Origin: Zygnema cylindricum
Lineage: Eukaryota; Streptophyta; Zygnematophyceae; Zygnematales; Zygnemataceae
Assembly (NCBI GenBank): GCA_037447655.1
Contig: JBBHKE010002684.1
Location: forward strand, 62,001 to 126,000
DNA length: 64,000 nt
Reading direction: 5' to 3'
In this document: positions 1-10,988 of the stretch, one piece after another
Position numbering within the stretch: position 1 is the first letter of the stretch
Layout: each line of letters begins with the position of its first letter
Position numbers and translations under genes: made by a program
Notes under the pieces: generated by a model
The model's input: the letters and a program-made list of their open reading frames with translations, nothing else
Told to the model about the DNA's origin: nothing
Database searches by the model: none

Positions 1-173
1 TAACGTTTTTTTCGCCACTTAAAACAATATTCTCCGTACACAATTGTCCGATTTCAGATCTGACTAGTGCTTTCGAAAGCCAAGATTCTCACCTTACCAT
101 TGGCGGTCTCCATTTTATGATCCAACAATTGTGTACTGGCGAAAAAGTTATTAACCCTAAAAGCGATACACGG
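1..173. mobile_element. MITE, CACCG-type TIR, left end outside window
   Basis: Only the right end is visible: AACCCTAAAAGCGATACACGG followed by TA at 174-175. The interior (TTCGCCACTTAAAAC near the left, GGCGAAAAAGTTATTAA near the right) matches the complete 214-bp element at 3662-3875, so this is the same small non-coding TIR family. It has no coding capacity. The 60-61 aa reading frames here are chance. Confidence 0.7.
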
Positions 174-826
174 TATAGTTCGGTCTTGGTACGAAAACAA
201 GATATATTTTTGACTTTTAACAAACCGAACCGTCAATCTAACGACCGGCGGACATTTTTACCGCGTGGTTCTATCCAGTTCCTTGTATCTGCGTTCAGTT
301 AAGAAGTAAAACTGCCACGTGGAATGTGATAACAGGGGGGAAAGGTGGAATGTATCGACCAGCCAATATCATAATCGATCTGGTGACGCTACGAGACAAA
401 ATCCTTTTGTTTTATAAAAGACAGAATCGTGCGAGACGTACATCTAATCACAATCTCGTCATTCCTGCCGTACAGTGCCTGATTGTCTAGCGCGTGTGAA
501 AATCTTATCGAAATTGCCGTCGAGATATTTTTCATGTACCTGCCGCCCGGTCCTTATATCCTTACACGTGTGAGAATTTCTGGACGATTCTGCGTACGCC
601 AGAATAATTTTAAACTGTACGATTCCACGCTCGTTATCGGACGGCTATATATATCTCTTTTGTTATTAGCTGCCTATAGCGTGGTCGAATCTCAATCAAC
701 AGTATTGTGCCACTGACCACATTGCTGACTATGGTAATGATGACTGGTGACGATGACGCACATGACGACAACCAGCATGGAGATAAAGAATTGAAGATGA
801 TACTGCTGCCAGTGCGCATAACTGCA
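174..826. repeat. Non-coding repeat R1, copy 1
   Basis: This stretch matches 2742-4020 in the same orientation over long blocks, for example GGTGGAATGTATCGACCAGC, CAATCTCGTCATTCCTGCCG and TACCTGCCGCCCGGTCCTTA. No convincing reading frame is conserved between the copies. Copy 1 lacks the MITE that interrupts copy 2 (3662-3875), so it records the pre-insertion site (GCCTATAGCGTGG). I do not recognise the repeat; it could be an old non-autonomous transposon body. Confidence 0.75.
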
Positions 827-829
827 TAA

Positions 830-1577
830 GGGTAGAATTCCATTAGACGAAAAGGGTGGTTCGTTACTGGATGCCGTACAATATCGTACAGATTCGTACC
901 ACGCCGTACCTTAACTTTTTTTTTTGTCAGACGAAATATAGTTACTGGAAAGCTGTCAAGAAGCTCCAATGATGTAGGCGCATTTCCTGGCCGTTGGATA
1001 TTCCACTTTTTCAGATCCGCGAAGCAATCGCGCACATCATCCAGTGTGACGATACTCTCCTCGAGAGGAGAGCTGTACAATACTAGACGTGTACCATTGG
1101 TACACGTGAAAAAACAAAAAAATATCCGCTTTGAACAAGCGATCACATGTCTACACGTCGTATAAGCCATGTGCCAACGACGTACGGTCCATGTGCCGCC
1201 TGCCATGCTAAATGCAGGTGAGCCGAAAATATTTTGGCACGCTCCACCGACATTCAAAGTTTGCCGCGACCTTCAAAGTTTGCCGCGTCTTTTTGCCATT
1301 ACGTTTCGAAATTTGATTTCCGATTTCAAAATCAAAAATCTGGCCGCAAACTTTACAAACGAATCATTAACTACCTCAGGTCGTACAGATATTTCGTTCT
1401 GACTTTCCATTTGAAGATTTTATTTAAGATTTTTAAATCTGGACTCTAACCAACGTGGCTCCAATCATAACCGAGGAAGGCTTGTTACTGGCCTGACAAA
1501 ATGGAATAGTCTTCCAGTAAACGCTGCCAGTAGAATTTTACGTACATTTGCTGGGACCGCATAATGGAATTCTACCC
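830..1577. mobile_element. PIF/Harbinger-like TIR element H1 (748 bp)
   Basis: The ends are inverted repeats (GGGTAGAATTCCATTA at left, TAATGGAATTCTACCC at right), flanked on both sides by TAA (827-829 and 1578-1580). GGG..CCC termini with a three-base TAA/TTA duplication are typical of PIF/Harbinger and Tourist-type MITEs. There is no transposase. A palindrome CTCTCCTCGAGAGGAGAG lies mid-element (1054-1071), and a second near-palindrome around ATTGG lies just after it. The 207-aa minus-strand frame in this region looks like chance. Confidence 0.8.
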
Positions 1578-1580
1578 TAA

Positions 1581-1757
1581 TTCCTACTCCTGTCTCACTA
1601 TAAGGCCTAGGCAGCCATGGCTCTAACTCCCTATCCAGCCTTTAGTGACTACAACAAGTGCGGGGGCTTAGAGAAGGGAGTTAGAGACAGACCGCCTCTG
1701 CCTTTTTCCTATCCTAATACAGACCTAAAAAATACACAAATCTCAAGAGTAACTATA
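1581..1757 (-). repeat. Copia LTR fragment (U3 start)
   Basis: Read on the minus strand, this has the U3 landmarks of the copia LTRs further right: a GTATTTTTTAGGTCTG start region, then CTTGTTGTAGTCACT and GCCATGGCTGCCTAGG. It is closest to the LTRs at 39074-40082 and 52173-53056. It is cut off at the H1 insertion on one side and abuts the T1 element on the other. No internal region accompanies it. Confidence 0.6.
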
Positions 1758-2041
1758 TGAATTACAGTATTAGTACTTTTTTGTCGGTTACATTTTGCGG
1801 CGTCTACCTTTAAGTCACGGAACGCAAATCACGTCCTACGTCGCGTATCAGACAATTTGTCTTTATTGCTAAAATAACATGTTATATAAAATATTAAATT
1901 TATAAAATACTATATATCGCGATATATATCGCGATAATTTTTGCTGGTCTCGGTACGATATGTCGAGGATTCTACTCCATCGATATTAGATATATCGAAT
2001 ATCGAAATCATCGCGATATGAAATTACCCGATACCCAACAC
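1758..2041 (-). mobile_element. GTGTTGGGTATCG-type TIR element T1, partial
   Basis: The right end (CGATACCCAACAC) and a run of GATAT/ATCGCGATAT palindromes match T2 (5023-5442) and T3 (12051-12862). Homology with T3 extends through a GCCGCAAAATGTAACC block. The other TIR is missing, so the element is truncated against the LTR fragment. It is non-coding. Confidence 0.6.
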
Positions 2042-2064
2042 TGCTAATAGCGATGCCACGTGTA

Positions 2065-2602
2065 CACCGCGCATCGTTATTAGTGTCAAAGTTTAAATAG
2101 TGTGTAAGTAAATATACCGTCATTGACGCTAATTAAGAATTTGAAAATTAAAAAAAAAAGGTTTATTCTAATTTCAGTGTTAACGCTAATTTGGAACAGC
2201 AAAAATGGAAAATTTTCTGTACGATTATATACATTATTATATGTATCCGTACAAAATATAAAAAATCGTACACCGTAGTGAAATTTAAATATCCGTACAT
2301 GTCAGACTTATTTACATGTCAGACCAATCCCGTTTTTTTAGCGCACGTTCCTATGCGAACGCGTCCGATTTAATTCATTTTTTGTAAAATTTTCAACTAA
2401 AAAGGTACATTTATGTACGGTCTGACATCGACCGTACACCACACTATTTACATATTAATGTACTTTCGTTCTGTACGCTAATTTGTACGGAACCTCAATT
2501 AACGTCAAGGAAAAATTAAAATCACGTATACTATTTTTGGAAAAAAATCATAATTTTAAGAACCCAAATTAGTGACCGTGACACTAATAACGATGCGCGG
2601 TG
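2065..2602. mobile_element. MITE, CACCG-type, complete (538 bp)
   Basis: The TIRs are perfect over 24 bp (2065-2088 and 2579-2602; outermost CACCGCGCATCGTTATTAG). TA duplications lie at 2063-2064 and 2603-2604. It is AT-rich and non-coding. A TA duplication suggests mobilisation by a Tc1/mariner-type transposase, but no such gene is in the window. Confidence 0.85.
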
Positions 2603-2697
2603 TAGTGTTTGCCAGAGTTGTACATTTAGGGTTTCGCAGTAGAAGTTTGTAGTTGGCGTAGGATTTTACGTCAGCAAGTACAAAAAGAACGAAACTA

Positions 2698-2741
2698 CAC
2701 CGTGAATCGCTATTAGGGTTAACCCTAATAGCGATAAACGG
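2698..2741. mobile_element. 44-bp minimal MITE (two TIRs only)
   Basis: Two TIRs of the CACCG family are joined almost directly (CACCGTGAATCGCTATTAGG, then CCTAATAGCGATAAACGG), flanked by TA at 2696-2697 and 2742-2743. It sits at the same point of repeat R1 as the larger MITE at 1-173. It therefore looks like the same insertion after loss of its whole interior. Confidence 0.75.
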
Positions 2742-4025
2742 TATAGTTCGGTCTTGGTACGAAAACAAGATTATTTTCTTAGACTTTTGAAAACCGAACC
2801 GTCAATCTAACGACTGGCCGACATTTTTACGGCGGGGTTCAAGCAGGTTCCTTGTATCTGCGTTCAGTTAAGCAGTAATACTGCCTCGTGGAATGTGAAA
2901 ATCCAGGGCAGGTGCGGCTTGTTATGAACCAAAGAGTACAATTGTAGCATTTTTTTCATACGGTAAATACGACAAAAATGTACTTTCATGTATGGGCTTA
3001 AGTCTTAACGACTTCTAGAAATCGGTCACTACGTTTTTGTCGCGTAGCTGGAAACGGAGTCACTGGGAAGGTGGGCGGATAAGGAATTAATTTTGTCTTT
3101 TTTGTTTGTGTACTTTTATCCCAACCGACAAATATGTCGGCCAGACAGTACGGCTACAGTGCCCATCCCTTTAAAAAATTGGATTTTTTCGGGACAAAAA
3201 TTCAGATTTACAAGCTGCTTTTAGATAAAACGGTTAGTCTTTTGTACGGAATTAGCTTATTTGTACGGAACGTGAAATAGAATTGAATGAGGACTTTGTT
3301 TATAGAAGAAAAAAAAAGGGTGGAAGGTGGAATGTATCGACCAGCCGATATCATAATCGATTTGGTAACGCTATGCGACAAAAGTTTTAAAGACAAATTT
3401 TGGAGTATCATAATGACCGTACAACTAGTGACAATCTCGTCATTCCTGCCGTACAGCGTCCGAATTGTCAAACACGTGTGAATATCTTATGAAAATTGAC
3501 GCCGAGATATCTTTCATTTACCTGCCGCCCGGTCCTTATTCCATGACACGTGCGACACTTTCTGGACGATTCTGCGTACACCAGAATAAATTTGAACCGT
3601 ACGATTTCACGATCGTGATCGGACGGCTTTAAATATCTCTTTTGTAATTAACTGTCCTGTACACCGCAAATCGCTATTAGGGTTAATAAAATTTTCGCCA
3701 CTTAAACATCTTTTCTCCGTACACTATTATCCGATTTTCAGTTTAAGACCGCCAATCGAAAGCTGCGAATCTTAACTTTCAATCGCAACCGTCGGATCAA
3801 AAATTGGACAGGTGTGTACGGAGAAAATATGTTTTATGTGGCATAATATTTATTAACCCTAATAGCGATTCGCGGTATAGCGTGGTCGAATCCCAATCAA
3901 TAGTATTGTTCCGTTGACCGACCACGCTGCTGACTATGGTAATGATAACTGGTGATAATGACGCAGATGACGACAAAAAAGAAGGAGATAAAGATGATTA
4001 TGATACCAGCGTGCATAAGAAAATA
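2742..4025. repeat. Non-coding repeat R1, copy 2 (interrupted)
   Basis: This is the second copy of the repeat at 174-826, diverged by scattered substitutions and indels. It contains extra DNA at about 2890-3320 and the MITE at 3662-3875. Both copies end near a GACGAC..GGAGATAAAGA segment. The reading frames are not shared, so it is best treated as non-coding. Confidence 0.7.
3662..3875. mobile_element. MITE, CACCG-type, complete (214 bp)
   Basis: The termini CACCGCAAATCGCTATTAGG and CCTAATAGCGATTCGCGG are inverted repeats with flanking TA (3660-3661, 3876-3877). The orthologous position in repeat copy 1 (about 673-676) is uninterrupted, which directly shows an insertion. An internal inverted segment (CCGTACAC..GTGTACGG) makes most of the element fold on itself. 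Confidence 0.85.
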
Positions 4026-4531
4026 TTTTATTGTCGGCAAGATCGTTATATAAGGGTTTGGACTCCGTTGCGACGATTTGCGCTTAGGGTTTTTTTTTTT
4101 TTTTTTAAGGGTAACCTCCCATCAGGCGTTCCCAGTAATCGTATGAACACGTTTACTGGCAGTAATATTTGTAATACCCTTCCATCAGGTCGTGCCAGTG
4201 AATGAGGTGTTAGATTGCGATTGGTACCACGTAGGACCTGTTGAGCCGCCCGGGAATAATCATCATTTCCAAAAGGACAAAATCGCAGCTGCGTATGTGT
4301 ACGGGCAGACGCCGATTAAAATATCTAGTAGCGTCACGCTAATGTACAATCTGAACGTTCTTAGGGTTGTTGTGGTATCAACGGCCACGAAAACCGTTGC
4401 AAAATTAAAGTTTGTACAAATGTCCAAGAATGTACCATTTGTACGTGAATGTATTATCGCTGTATCGCACATTTATGAAGGAGACGTCACATGATGTCCT
4501 ACAACCAAGATTTTTTTGTCGTCGAACAGTA

Positions 4532-5020
4532 CACCGTGAATCGCTATTAGCGTAATGAAAAATATAGTGTAATGAAACAATTAGCGTACTTTACGGTAAA
4601 TTGTGTTTTTTCGGGTACACCATGATACTAATTTATCATGTACTCTAATTTGTAAACTGGTTTGTAAAAAATTTCGGCACGTAATATGTCCACACTAAAA
4701 CATGTATATGTACAAAATTGTTCAAATCGTACGCCGTCGCGTTTTTTTGACATCTGCGTATGCCGGAAAATATTTACGCAATTATATATTATTATATTTT
4801 CTGTACTTTTAAATTTAAAAATGTACGGAATAGTACAGACCTGACAGTCCGTACACCACACTATTTAAAAGGACGCTAAATTACAGTTATGAACCGCATT
4901 GAGCGGGGTACCTCAAATAACGTGCAAAAACATTTAGCGTACTTTATTCTATTTGAGAATTTGCCCCAAAAAAAGGGGTACCCCAATTAGCGTCATGTAC
5001 GCTAATAGCGATTCACGGTG
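4532..5020. mobile_element. MITE, CACCG-type, nested in H2 (489 bp)
   Basis: The TIRs CACCGTGAATCGCTATTAGC and GCTAATAGCGATTCACGGTG are perfect, with TA at 4530-4531 and 5021-5022. Its interior shares blocks with the element at 14305-14844 in the opposite orientation. Its last ~124 bp reappear at 8743-8866. Confidence 0.85.
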
Positions 5021-5022
5021 TA

Positions 5023-5442
5023 GTGTTGGGTATCGGGTAGTTTCATATCGCGATAATTTCGATATTCGATATATTGAATATCGATCGAACAGATTCCTCG
5101 ATATATCGTACCGGGACCAACATAAATCATCGCGATATATATCGCAAAAATTGCTTGTCCGTACAGTGAGAGTACGGAAAACTGTACGAAAAATCGTACG
5201 GAAATCCCTCCCCCCCCCCCCACCCCCCCCCCCCCCCCTGAGCGCTCGGGGGGGGGGGGGGGGGGTGAAAAATAAAATAAAATTTCCATTTTCGATATAT
5301 CGTCGATACGATATATCGGCGATATATTGGCAATATATCGCGATATTTCGATAATCGATATATCGAAGCGATATATCGATTATCGGGTACCTAAAATTCG
5401 GTACATATCGAATATCGGCAAGTGGTCCTCGATACCCAACAC
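5023..5442. mobile_element. GTGTTGGGTATCG-type TIR element T2 (420 bp)
   Basis: The termini GTGTTGGGTATCG and CGATACCCAACAC sit next to TA at 5021-5022 and 5443-5444. It lies directly against the MITE on its left and shares the intervening TA with it. The body is filled with GATATATCG-like palindromes and has the C-run/G-run hairpin at its centre. It is non-coding. Confidence 0.8.
5206..5265. repeat. C-tract/G-tract inverted repeat
   Basis: About 32 nearly uninterrupted C residues are followed by TGAGCGCTCG and about 17 G residues. The two tracts can pair as a hairpin closed by GAGCGCTC, and each strand could also form quadruplex or i-motif structures. The tract lengths may be affected by sequencing slippage. 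Confidence 0.7.
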
Positions 5443-5810
5443 TATCGAACAGGGTGGCTTTGATGTCAAAAGGTACACGCCATTTGCCACATGTAACTTT
5501 ATAACTTCACGTCCGTCGTGGATCGACTCTGACTCTACAAGTGGACCAATACACGCGTCAAGTAAGCGCTAAGTGTCCTCGTGAGGACAGTCGGAGGAGA
5601 CTAGCCAGGTACTGGAAACAAGGGGCGTTTGCGTCGAAAATTGAAAATCGGACGGTGGAAATTTTCGCCAAGAAGTCTGGAGAATCTCAACGAATTTTTA
5701 GTAAACATCTTTTGTATTAAAAAAAAAAAAAAAAACAGTACGGCTCAGTACGAAAATGTACCTTCTACAGTAAACAACCCTACTATTCGCCTGATGGAAG
5801 GTTACCCTAA

Positions 5811-6396
5811 GACGCGAGGAGCCGCAAAGATTCGCCTGAAGAATCTCAATGATGGCGTATCTGCTGAATATCCGGCGGACCTGTTAGAAATTAATGTAGT
5901 GCGAAAGTTATGCACGGAAAAGGAAAAATCCAGGATACGTGGATATTTCCCTGTGAGATTTTCTGGAAAATGTTCTTTTGGCCGTCGCAAAAAAAAAGGA
6001 ATCTGATTCGCGCAAATTTTGGAGTTAATGTCAGAAAGTGTTTTGAGCCGCTCAAAAAAATAGACGGAAAACGTTTTATCACCTATTTCTGTACTTGCCG
6101 GGCGTCTTAAATTCTCGTTTGAATTAGCCACGTGGCAGATTATGATTGGCCAAAAATGTGGTAAAGGTAATGCAGAGAAACACCATCGTTTCATATTTAT
6201 AAAAAAAAAAAAGGCGAAAACTGAAATGGCAAAACGACAAAAAAGTCCTAAGCCAAAAAAAGCACCCAATCCGTACCGTACAATAATTATAAAATTCGTA
6301 CCGTACAGAAAATCTAAAATTCGTACTGTATAATTAAATCTAAAATCCGTACTCGACGACGGTTCAAACTTTACTAACATTATATTATATATCATA
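5811..6396. other. Intergenic, no recognised feature
   Basis: This AT-rich stretch has several A-homopolymers and repeated CCGTAC motifs near 6270-6330. Overlapping frames up to about 200 aa exist on the minus strand, but they have no domain, no repeats in common with other copies and low-complexity composition. I see no gene. Confidence 0.5.
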
Positions 6397-6752
6397 GTTC
6401 AAAAGTAGGTGAAAGTACACCCATACAATATGCCTATTGTACGCAAAAAATACAATATACCCTTAAGACCCATATTGTATTGGCCGCAAAATAAAATAAA
6501 ATAGTAAAAGGGTTGAGTTGCACATGGATCGATAGAGAATTAAACGTCATGTCTAAATTTGAAAAAAAAATCGGACAAAAAAATCTTTTTCTGTGAGTTT
6601 TGAGCGACTTTTTATTTAAACCGTCAGATTCGGACGATCTGACGGTCGTTGATCAAAGTAGCGATCTAAGAAGATCACATGAAAAGCCCATAACACAACT
6701 TACGATAAAGGCGCCGACAAAAGGCCTACAATAGAAACTCCTACTTTTGAAC
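6397..6752. mobile_element. GTTCAAAAGTAGG-type TIR element (356 bp)
   Basis: GTTCAAAAGTAGG at the left and CCTACTTTTGAAC at the right form inverted repeats, with TA at 6395-6396 and 6753-6754. An interior palindromic segment reads CGTCAGATTCGGACGATCTGACGG. It is non-coding and is the only copy in the window. Confidence 0.7.
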
Positions 6753-6754
6753 TA

Positions 6755-7254
6755 TGTTATATAATATATATATATCTCTCTCCCTCTCCGTACCAGGAAT
6801 ATGTAACTGCTAGTCGTAACCGTCGATCGTAGCCGTCATCATCATATAACCGTCCGCACGTCCGTACAAATCATTCTGAAAGAAGAAAAAGTACAGAATT
6901 CATTAATCGAAGTGACGAATTTAGTTTCAGCACTTACTTTGTTTTCACGTTTTCCAAAATTTAGGTCAGCAAATAATTTCAGTATTTCCGTACAGAAAGT
7001 ACCGTACAGAATTTTTGTACATAAATTTCCGTACATAAAATACGATTGACCAATTATACTACACATGCTTATGGGATTTGCATATTGAACCGGGAAATCA
7101 TTCGTTGGCCGGTTAAAACGTTTTCGTACGAAACCATTACGTTTCGCACTAAACAAAAGTTCAAAAATTCAGTACAGTACTGTACTGTAGCGACCGTATT
7201 TGAACCTGAATTACTTAATTAAATAATTATTACGTATCGAAACGAAACACGTAC

Positions 7255-7321
<67 letters not shown>

Positions 7322-8339
7322 ATTTGTTTGGTAATCAACAGCATTTAAAAATCGGCGCCGACACCTTTTTTTTGAAACCCTAATCGCCCTCGATTCTCAT
7401 TGGCCCAAATATGTTTTTTGTCTGCCTAACCGAAAGGAGAAAGTGAGGTAGAGCGTTTTTGTCCGGTAGCGTCCGTACACGATCGTGAATGATCTTCCGT
7501 ACGCTAACGTATTTGCATCGGGACAGTGAATATCAAACTGCTCTCAAAATTACCGTACGGAAGACTAAAATTTTGTCTTTTTGGCTTGAGGACAACTAAA
7601 CGGTTTGCTCTCTGTTAAACTGGATAGTCGACCGTACCATTTGACAGCTAAGGGGAAAATCACAAAACGACAAAAATATCAAATTTATGAAACATACATA
7701 GTGGGATAGCAAAATCGGCAAAAAGTTCCGAGAGACCTTAAATGTCTTATGAGACAAAAGTACCAAAGTACAAAAAGTACTATTTCCATATGCGTATTTT
7801 ACGGAGCCAATAGTACGAAAGAAAACATAAATAAAAACTAATATCTAAAACTAAAAGAATTAATAATTAAACGAAAAAAAGCGCCGCGTGGAGAGGACTT
7901 CTCCACGCATAAAACCGGCGGTAAAATAAAAAAGTACGTATTTCGTACTATATGTACGAAAATCCGTACAATCTCCTCGGCAGATAACGACATTTTTAGA
8001 ATCCGAACGGCCGCGGTCAATCTCCATACAGAATTTGTCGCAAATCTAGTACGGACACCGACAACATTTACATTTTGTCGTTTTCCGTACGTCCCTAGAT
8101 TTTCGGCCGGCAGCGTTACATCCGAGGAAGACCGACAACGCAGTCAGCCAATCCGTACAATTCGTACAGTCCAAATATTCCGTACAGTCCGTACAGTCCG
8201 CTCACGGAATGATTGAAATTCCGAAACGAGGACGCCAAAAAATTCGAAATCGAATCCAGACAAAAAGGGAGCTTTGTACGGACGGCCTCGGAGACCTCTT
8301 CATATCCCCCTCCCGTCGCAACGCTCCACCCCCTCACTG
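6755..8339. other. Intergenic, GTAC-rich, with (AT)n
   Basis: Apart from the AT microsatellite at 7256-7318 this stretch holds no feature I can name. CCGTAC, GTACGG and GTACAG recur at short intervals, for example five times between 8150 and 8200. The short frames look like chance. Confidence 0.5.
7256..7318. repeat. (AT)n microsatellite
   Basis: About 31 uninterrupted AT dinucleotides. Confidence 0.95.
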
Positions 8340-8627
8340 TCCCTCCACGCTCTATCTCCCTCTCTCTCCCTCCCTCCCTCCCTCTCGCTCTCTCTCCCTC
8401 TCTCCCTCGTTCTACCTGTCTCTCCCTCTCACTCTTCTCTCTTGAATTTCTATCCCTTATCTCTCTCTATCTCTTTCCCCCATTTCTCATCTTCACTCTT
8501 CCCTCTCCTACCCTCCTGGAAAATCCCTCCTTTTGCCCTCCCTCTACATTGACACCATTTTTATCTGTCACACCCACCCCCCTCCACCCCCTTCTCCTCT
8601 CTCTCTCCCCCCACCCCNNNNNNNNNN
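8340..8627. repeat. CT-rich low-complexity tract and assembly gap
   Basis: A long pyrimidine tract (CTCTCTCCCTCCCTC and variants) runs into ten N at 8618-8627. The frames translated here are Ser/Pro/Leu low-complexity artefacts. The gap size is probably arbitrary, so the sequence on its two sides may not be contiguous. Confidence 0.9.
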
Positions 8628-8742
8628 ATTTAATAATTAGTTAGGTTGAAAAACACCGACGGTCAGTTTCCTGAAGTTGCCGTCAGTATGATGGACTTAG
8701 CCGCGAAGTATTCTCCGCTAACCCAAACTTTTCACATGTGGT

Positions 8743-8866
8743 TGAGCGGGGTACCTCAAATAACGTGCAAAAACATTTAGCGTACTTTATTCTATTTGAG
8801 AATTTGCCCCAAAAAAAGGGGTACCCCAATTAGCGTCATGTACGCTAATAGCGATTCACGGTGTAC
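8743..8866. mobile_element. MITE right end, CACCG-type, partial
   Basis: I see no difference from 4897-5020 over about 124 bp, ending in GCTAATAGCGATTCACGGTG followed by TA. The left TIR is not found before the N gap. Confidence 0.75.
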
Positions 8867-8868
8867 AC

Positions 8869-9590
8869 TTTTCAAACCCAATCGCCTCTTATGAAGCGCC
8901 GATTCAGGTAGTATGACTGCCGTTGAAGTCCTTTGACTGGCAGCCACAAAAAGTTGGATTGATTAATAATTTAATATCGTGAAAAATAGAGCCGCTCTCG
9001 AATTCATCAGGGTGGATGCTACGTGTAATGTATTGACGGACTGCAAGGTTCTGGAACACGTGACACGTGACAATTCATTGACGTGCTTCGCACGTGTTAG
9101 ATATAAAGATTCCAAACGATATCGGTTCATGGTGCACGTGATTTTCTTTGGGATTGACTTGCACCTTTTGGAACTTTGCGTGGCATCGTACGGAAGCAAC
9201 AAAGTTCAATCGTCTTTTCCGTACGTGGGTGCAAATTGTAACAGATTCCGCAAAAGTCTCATGTGACAATGTTTGTCGTATATGTGATCAATGCTTGAAT
9301 GACGTATTTAAAATCTGAAAAGAGCTGGTTTTGTCGCTTTGATGAGAGCGACCAGGCGATGACGTATTCCAGCAAGAAATACGACATTGCGACGCCATCC
9401 GACATAATGCGACATAATTTTGCGACTCTCTCCGACAGAAAGGCGTTGACTTTGGGCAAATCTTCCCGAGATCGTCGGACTCTAACTCGCCCAGCCTGTC
9501 GCCTATCGCAGAACCGACAAAAAATAACTGAGGACTGAATAAAATAGTACCGTACGGTCTTCTTATGGAGTTCCAATCATAAAAAGTTAA
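8869..9590. other. Intergenic, nothing recognised
   Basis: Short frames of 64-105 codons overlap on both strands without recognisable domains. A CGACATTGCGACGCCATCCGAC stretch near 9382 contains short imperfect CGAC repeats. No gene is supported. Confidence 0.45.
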
Positions 9591-10410
9591 GGGAATTGCT
9601 AATCGCAGAGACGATTTTTGCTGCGCGCAGGTAGATGTCAGAAATTGTACATTTGAAGTACAGTTTTTTTACAAGCAACGTACCTTTACGTTCAGATTTG
9701 ACGGTCAATCGGTCGAACAACTTTGACTGGCGAAATATTGTAACGGCGGTTAAAAAACGGCGGTTAAAGCACACACCGACAATTGACATAGCCGCAAAAA
9801 TGGAATCTATTCGCGAACCGTTACGCTGAACTTGGACACAAATTAAAGGACGACGTACGACATGTATAAACTCGCACGAAACGAAATAGACTTCGTACAA
9901 AATATAAAAGCGTACCCGCGTATAAATATCAATGTAACGCGTCGTCACGCGTGACCAAATGAAGCCACATTATTTACGAATCAACATTCTTACATTGTAA
10001 ACGTACTTCACATTGATTCCACCACACTATTTACAAATCAACATTCTTACATTGAATAAGTACTTCACATTTATTCACATTGTCGGTGTGTGCTTTCACA
10101 GTAGAGCTCACGTGAAGTGAGTAACTACCTGCGCGCAGCCATTTTATTTATATGTGGCTGGCTCAGTTTTGTTACAGTAAACCTGCGCCGGCCGTGTGAA
10201 TTGTTTTTTTTTTTCATGACGGTCCACGTTCGCAAGCGCGACAGATTTTTAAACGACGTTACAATATTTGGCCAGTCAAAGTTGTTCGACGGATTGACCG
10301 TCAACTCTAAACTTAAAGGTACGTAGCTTGTACTAAACTGTACTTCAAATGTACAATTTCTGAAAACTATCTGCGCACAGCAAAAATCGTCTCTGCGAAT
10401 AGCAATTCCC
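9591..10410. mobile_element. Fold-back element FB1 (820 bp)
   Basis: The left ~250 bp (from GGGAATTGCTAATCGC) and the right ~310 bp (to GCGAATAGCAATTCCC) are imperfect inverted copies. They share CAGAGACGATTTTTGCTG, AATTGTACATTTGAAGTAC and ACGGTCAATC blocks. The flanks are TAA at left and AAA at right, so the GGG..CCC ends resemble the Harbinger-like family with one duplication base changed. It is non-coding. Confidence 0.7.
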
Positions 10411-10988
10411 AAAGTTAAAAACAAAAAACTTTGACCATCAGCCTTGCGATGGAAATATGTACTTTCAGTAAAAGTATCGATGACGTGTCATTTGGAGCTT
10501 TGTGTTTGCCGACAGTTATTTTTCTTGCAAAGCCGTTTCTTTCCGTACAGTGGTCTTGGGTTCATTTTGTCGCTATACGGGCATGGCAGTAATAATTCGC
10601 TCACATCCTAGTGGATACAAAAGGGTGTGGAATACTTGGGGGGATTCGCAGCTCTATCCTATTCTACAAAGGGGGAATTTCCATCAGATCATATTCAATG
10701 CGTAAATTGTCGCAATGCTAAAAGTTAAGCGTCTTGTTGGAAAGTATGCTCCCATGGGCATCATAAGCGACAAGCGTTTTGAAAATGGCTCTTAACCCGT
10801 TTTAACGTTTTTTCCAATTGTTAGGGTTTCGGTTTTTCATTTTTTTGCACTATTTTCCGTATGAAGGTACGGTTCGAATAGAAGTAAAAATTAATAACAC
10901 ATTGCTAAGAATTTCATAATATGGAGATGTAAAGGAGAAATATGGAAAAAAATGTTAAAAATTTCATAAAATTTATGTAATAAAAAAA

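Larger units (their letters stand above)
4109..5807. mobile_element. PIF/Harbinger-like TIR element H2 (1.70 kb with nested insertions)
   Basis: The ends GGGTAACCTCCCATCAGGCG and CGCCTGATGGAAGGTTACCC are inverted repeats, flanked by TAA at 4106-4108 and 5808-5810. The interior holds two later insertions, a CACCG-type MITE (4532-5020) and T2 (5023-5442). Removing both leaves roughly 0.8 kb, close to H1 and H3. A palindrome TGTCCTCGTGAGGACA lies at 5574-5589. No transposase is encoded. Confidence 0.8.

Noticed and set aside
634-1257. 207-aa minus-strand reading frame
   Set aside because: It spans the R1 repeat and element H1, has no recognisable motif, and is not conserved in the second R1 copy.
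4081-4110. piggyBac-type TTAA insertion for H2/H3
   Set aside because: Left flanks read TTAA, but the right flanks are TAAG and TAAC. TAA fits both sides of all three elements.
5802-6395. 197-aa minus-strand reading frame and overlapping frames
   Set aside because: Overlapping frames on both strands, Phe-rich low-complexity translation, no domain.
8213-8644. Ser/Pro/Leu-rich 143-aa frame
   Set aside because: Translation of a CT-rich tract that runs through the N gap.
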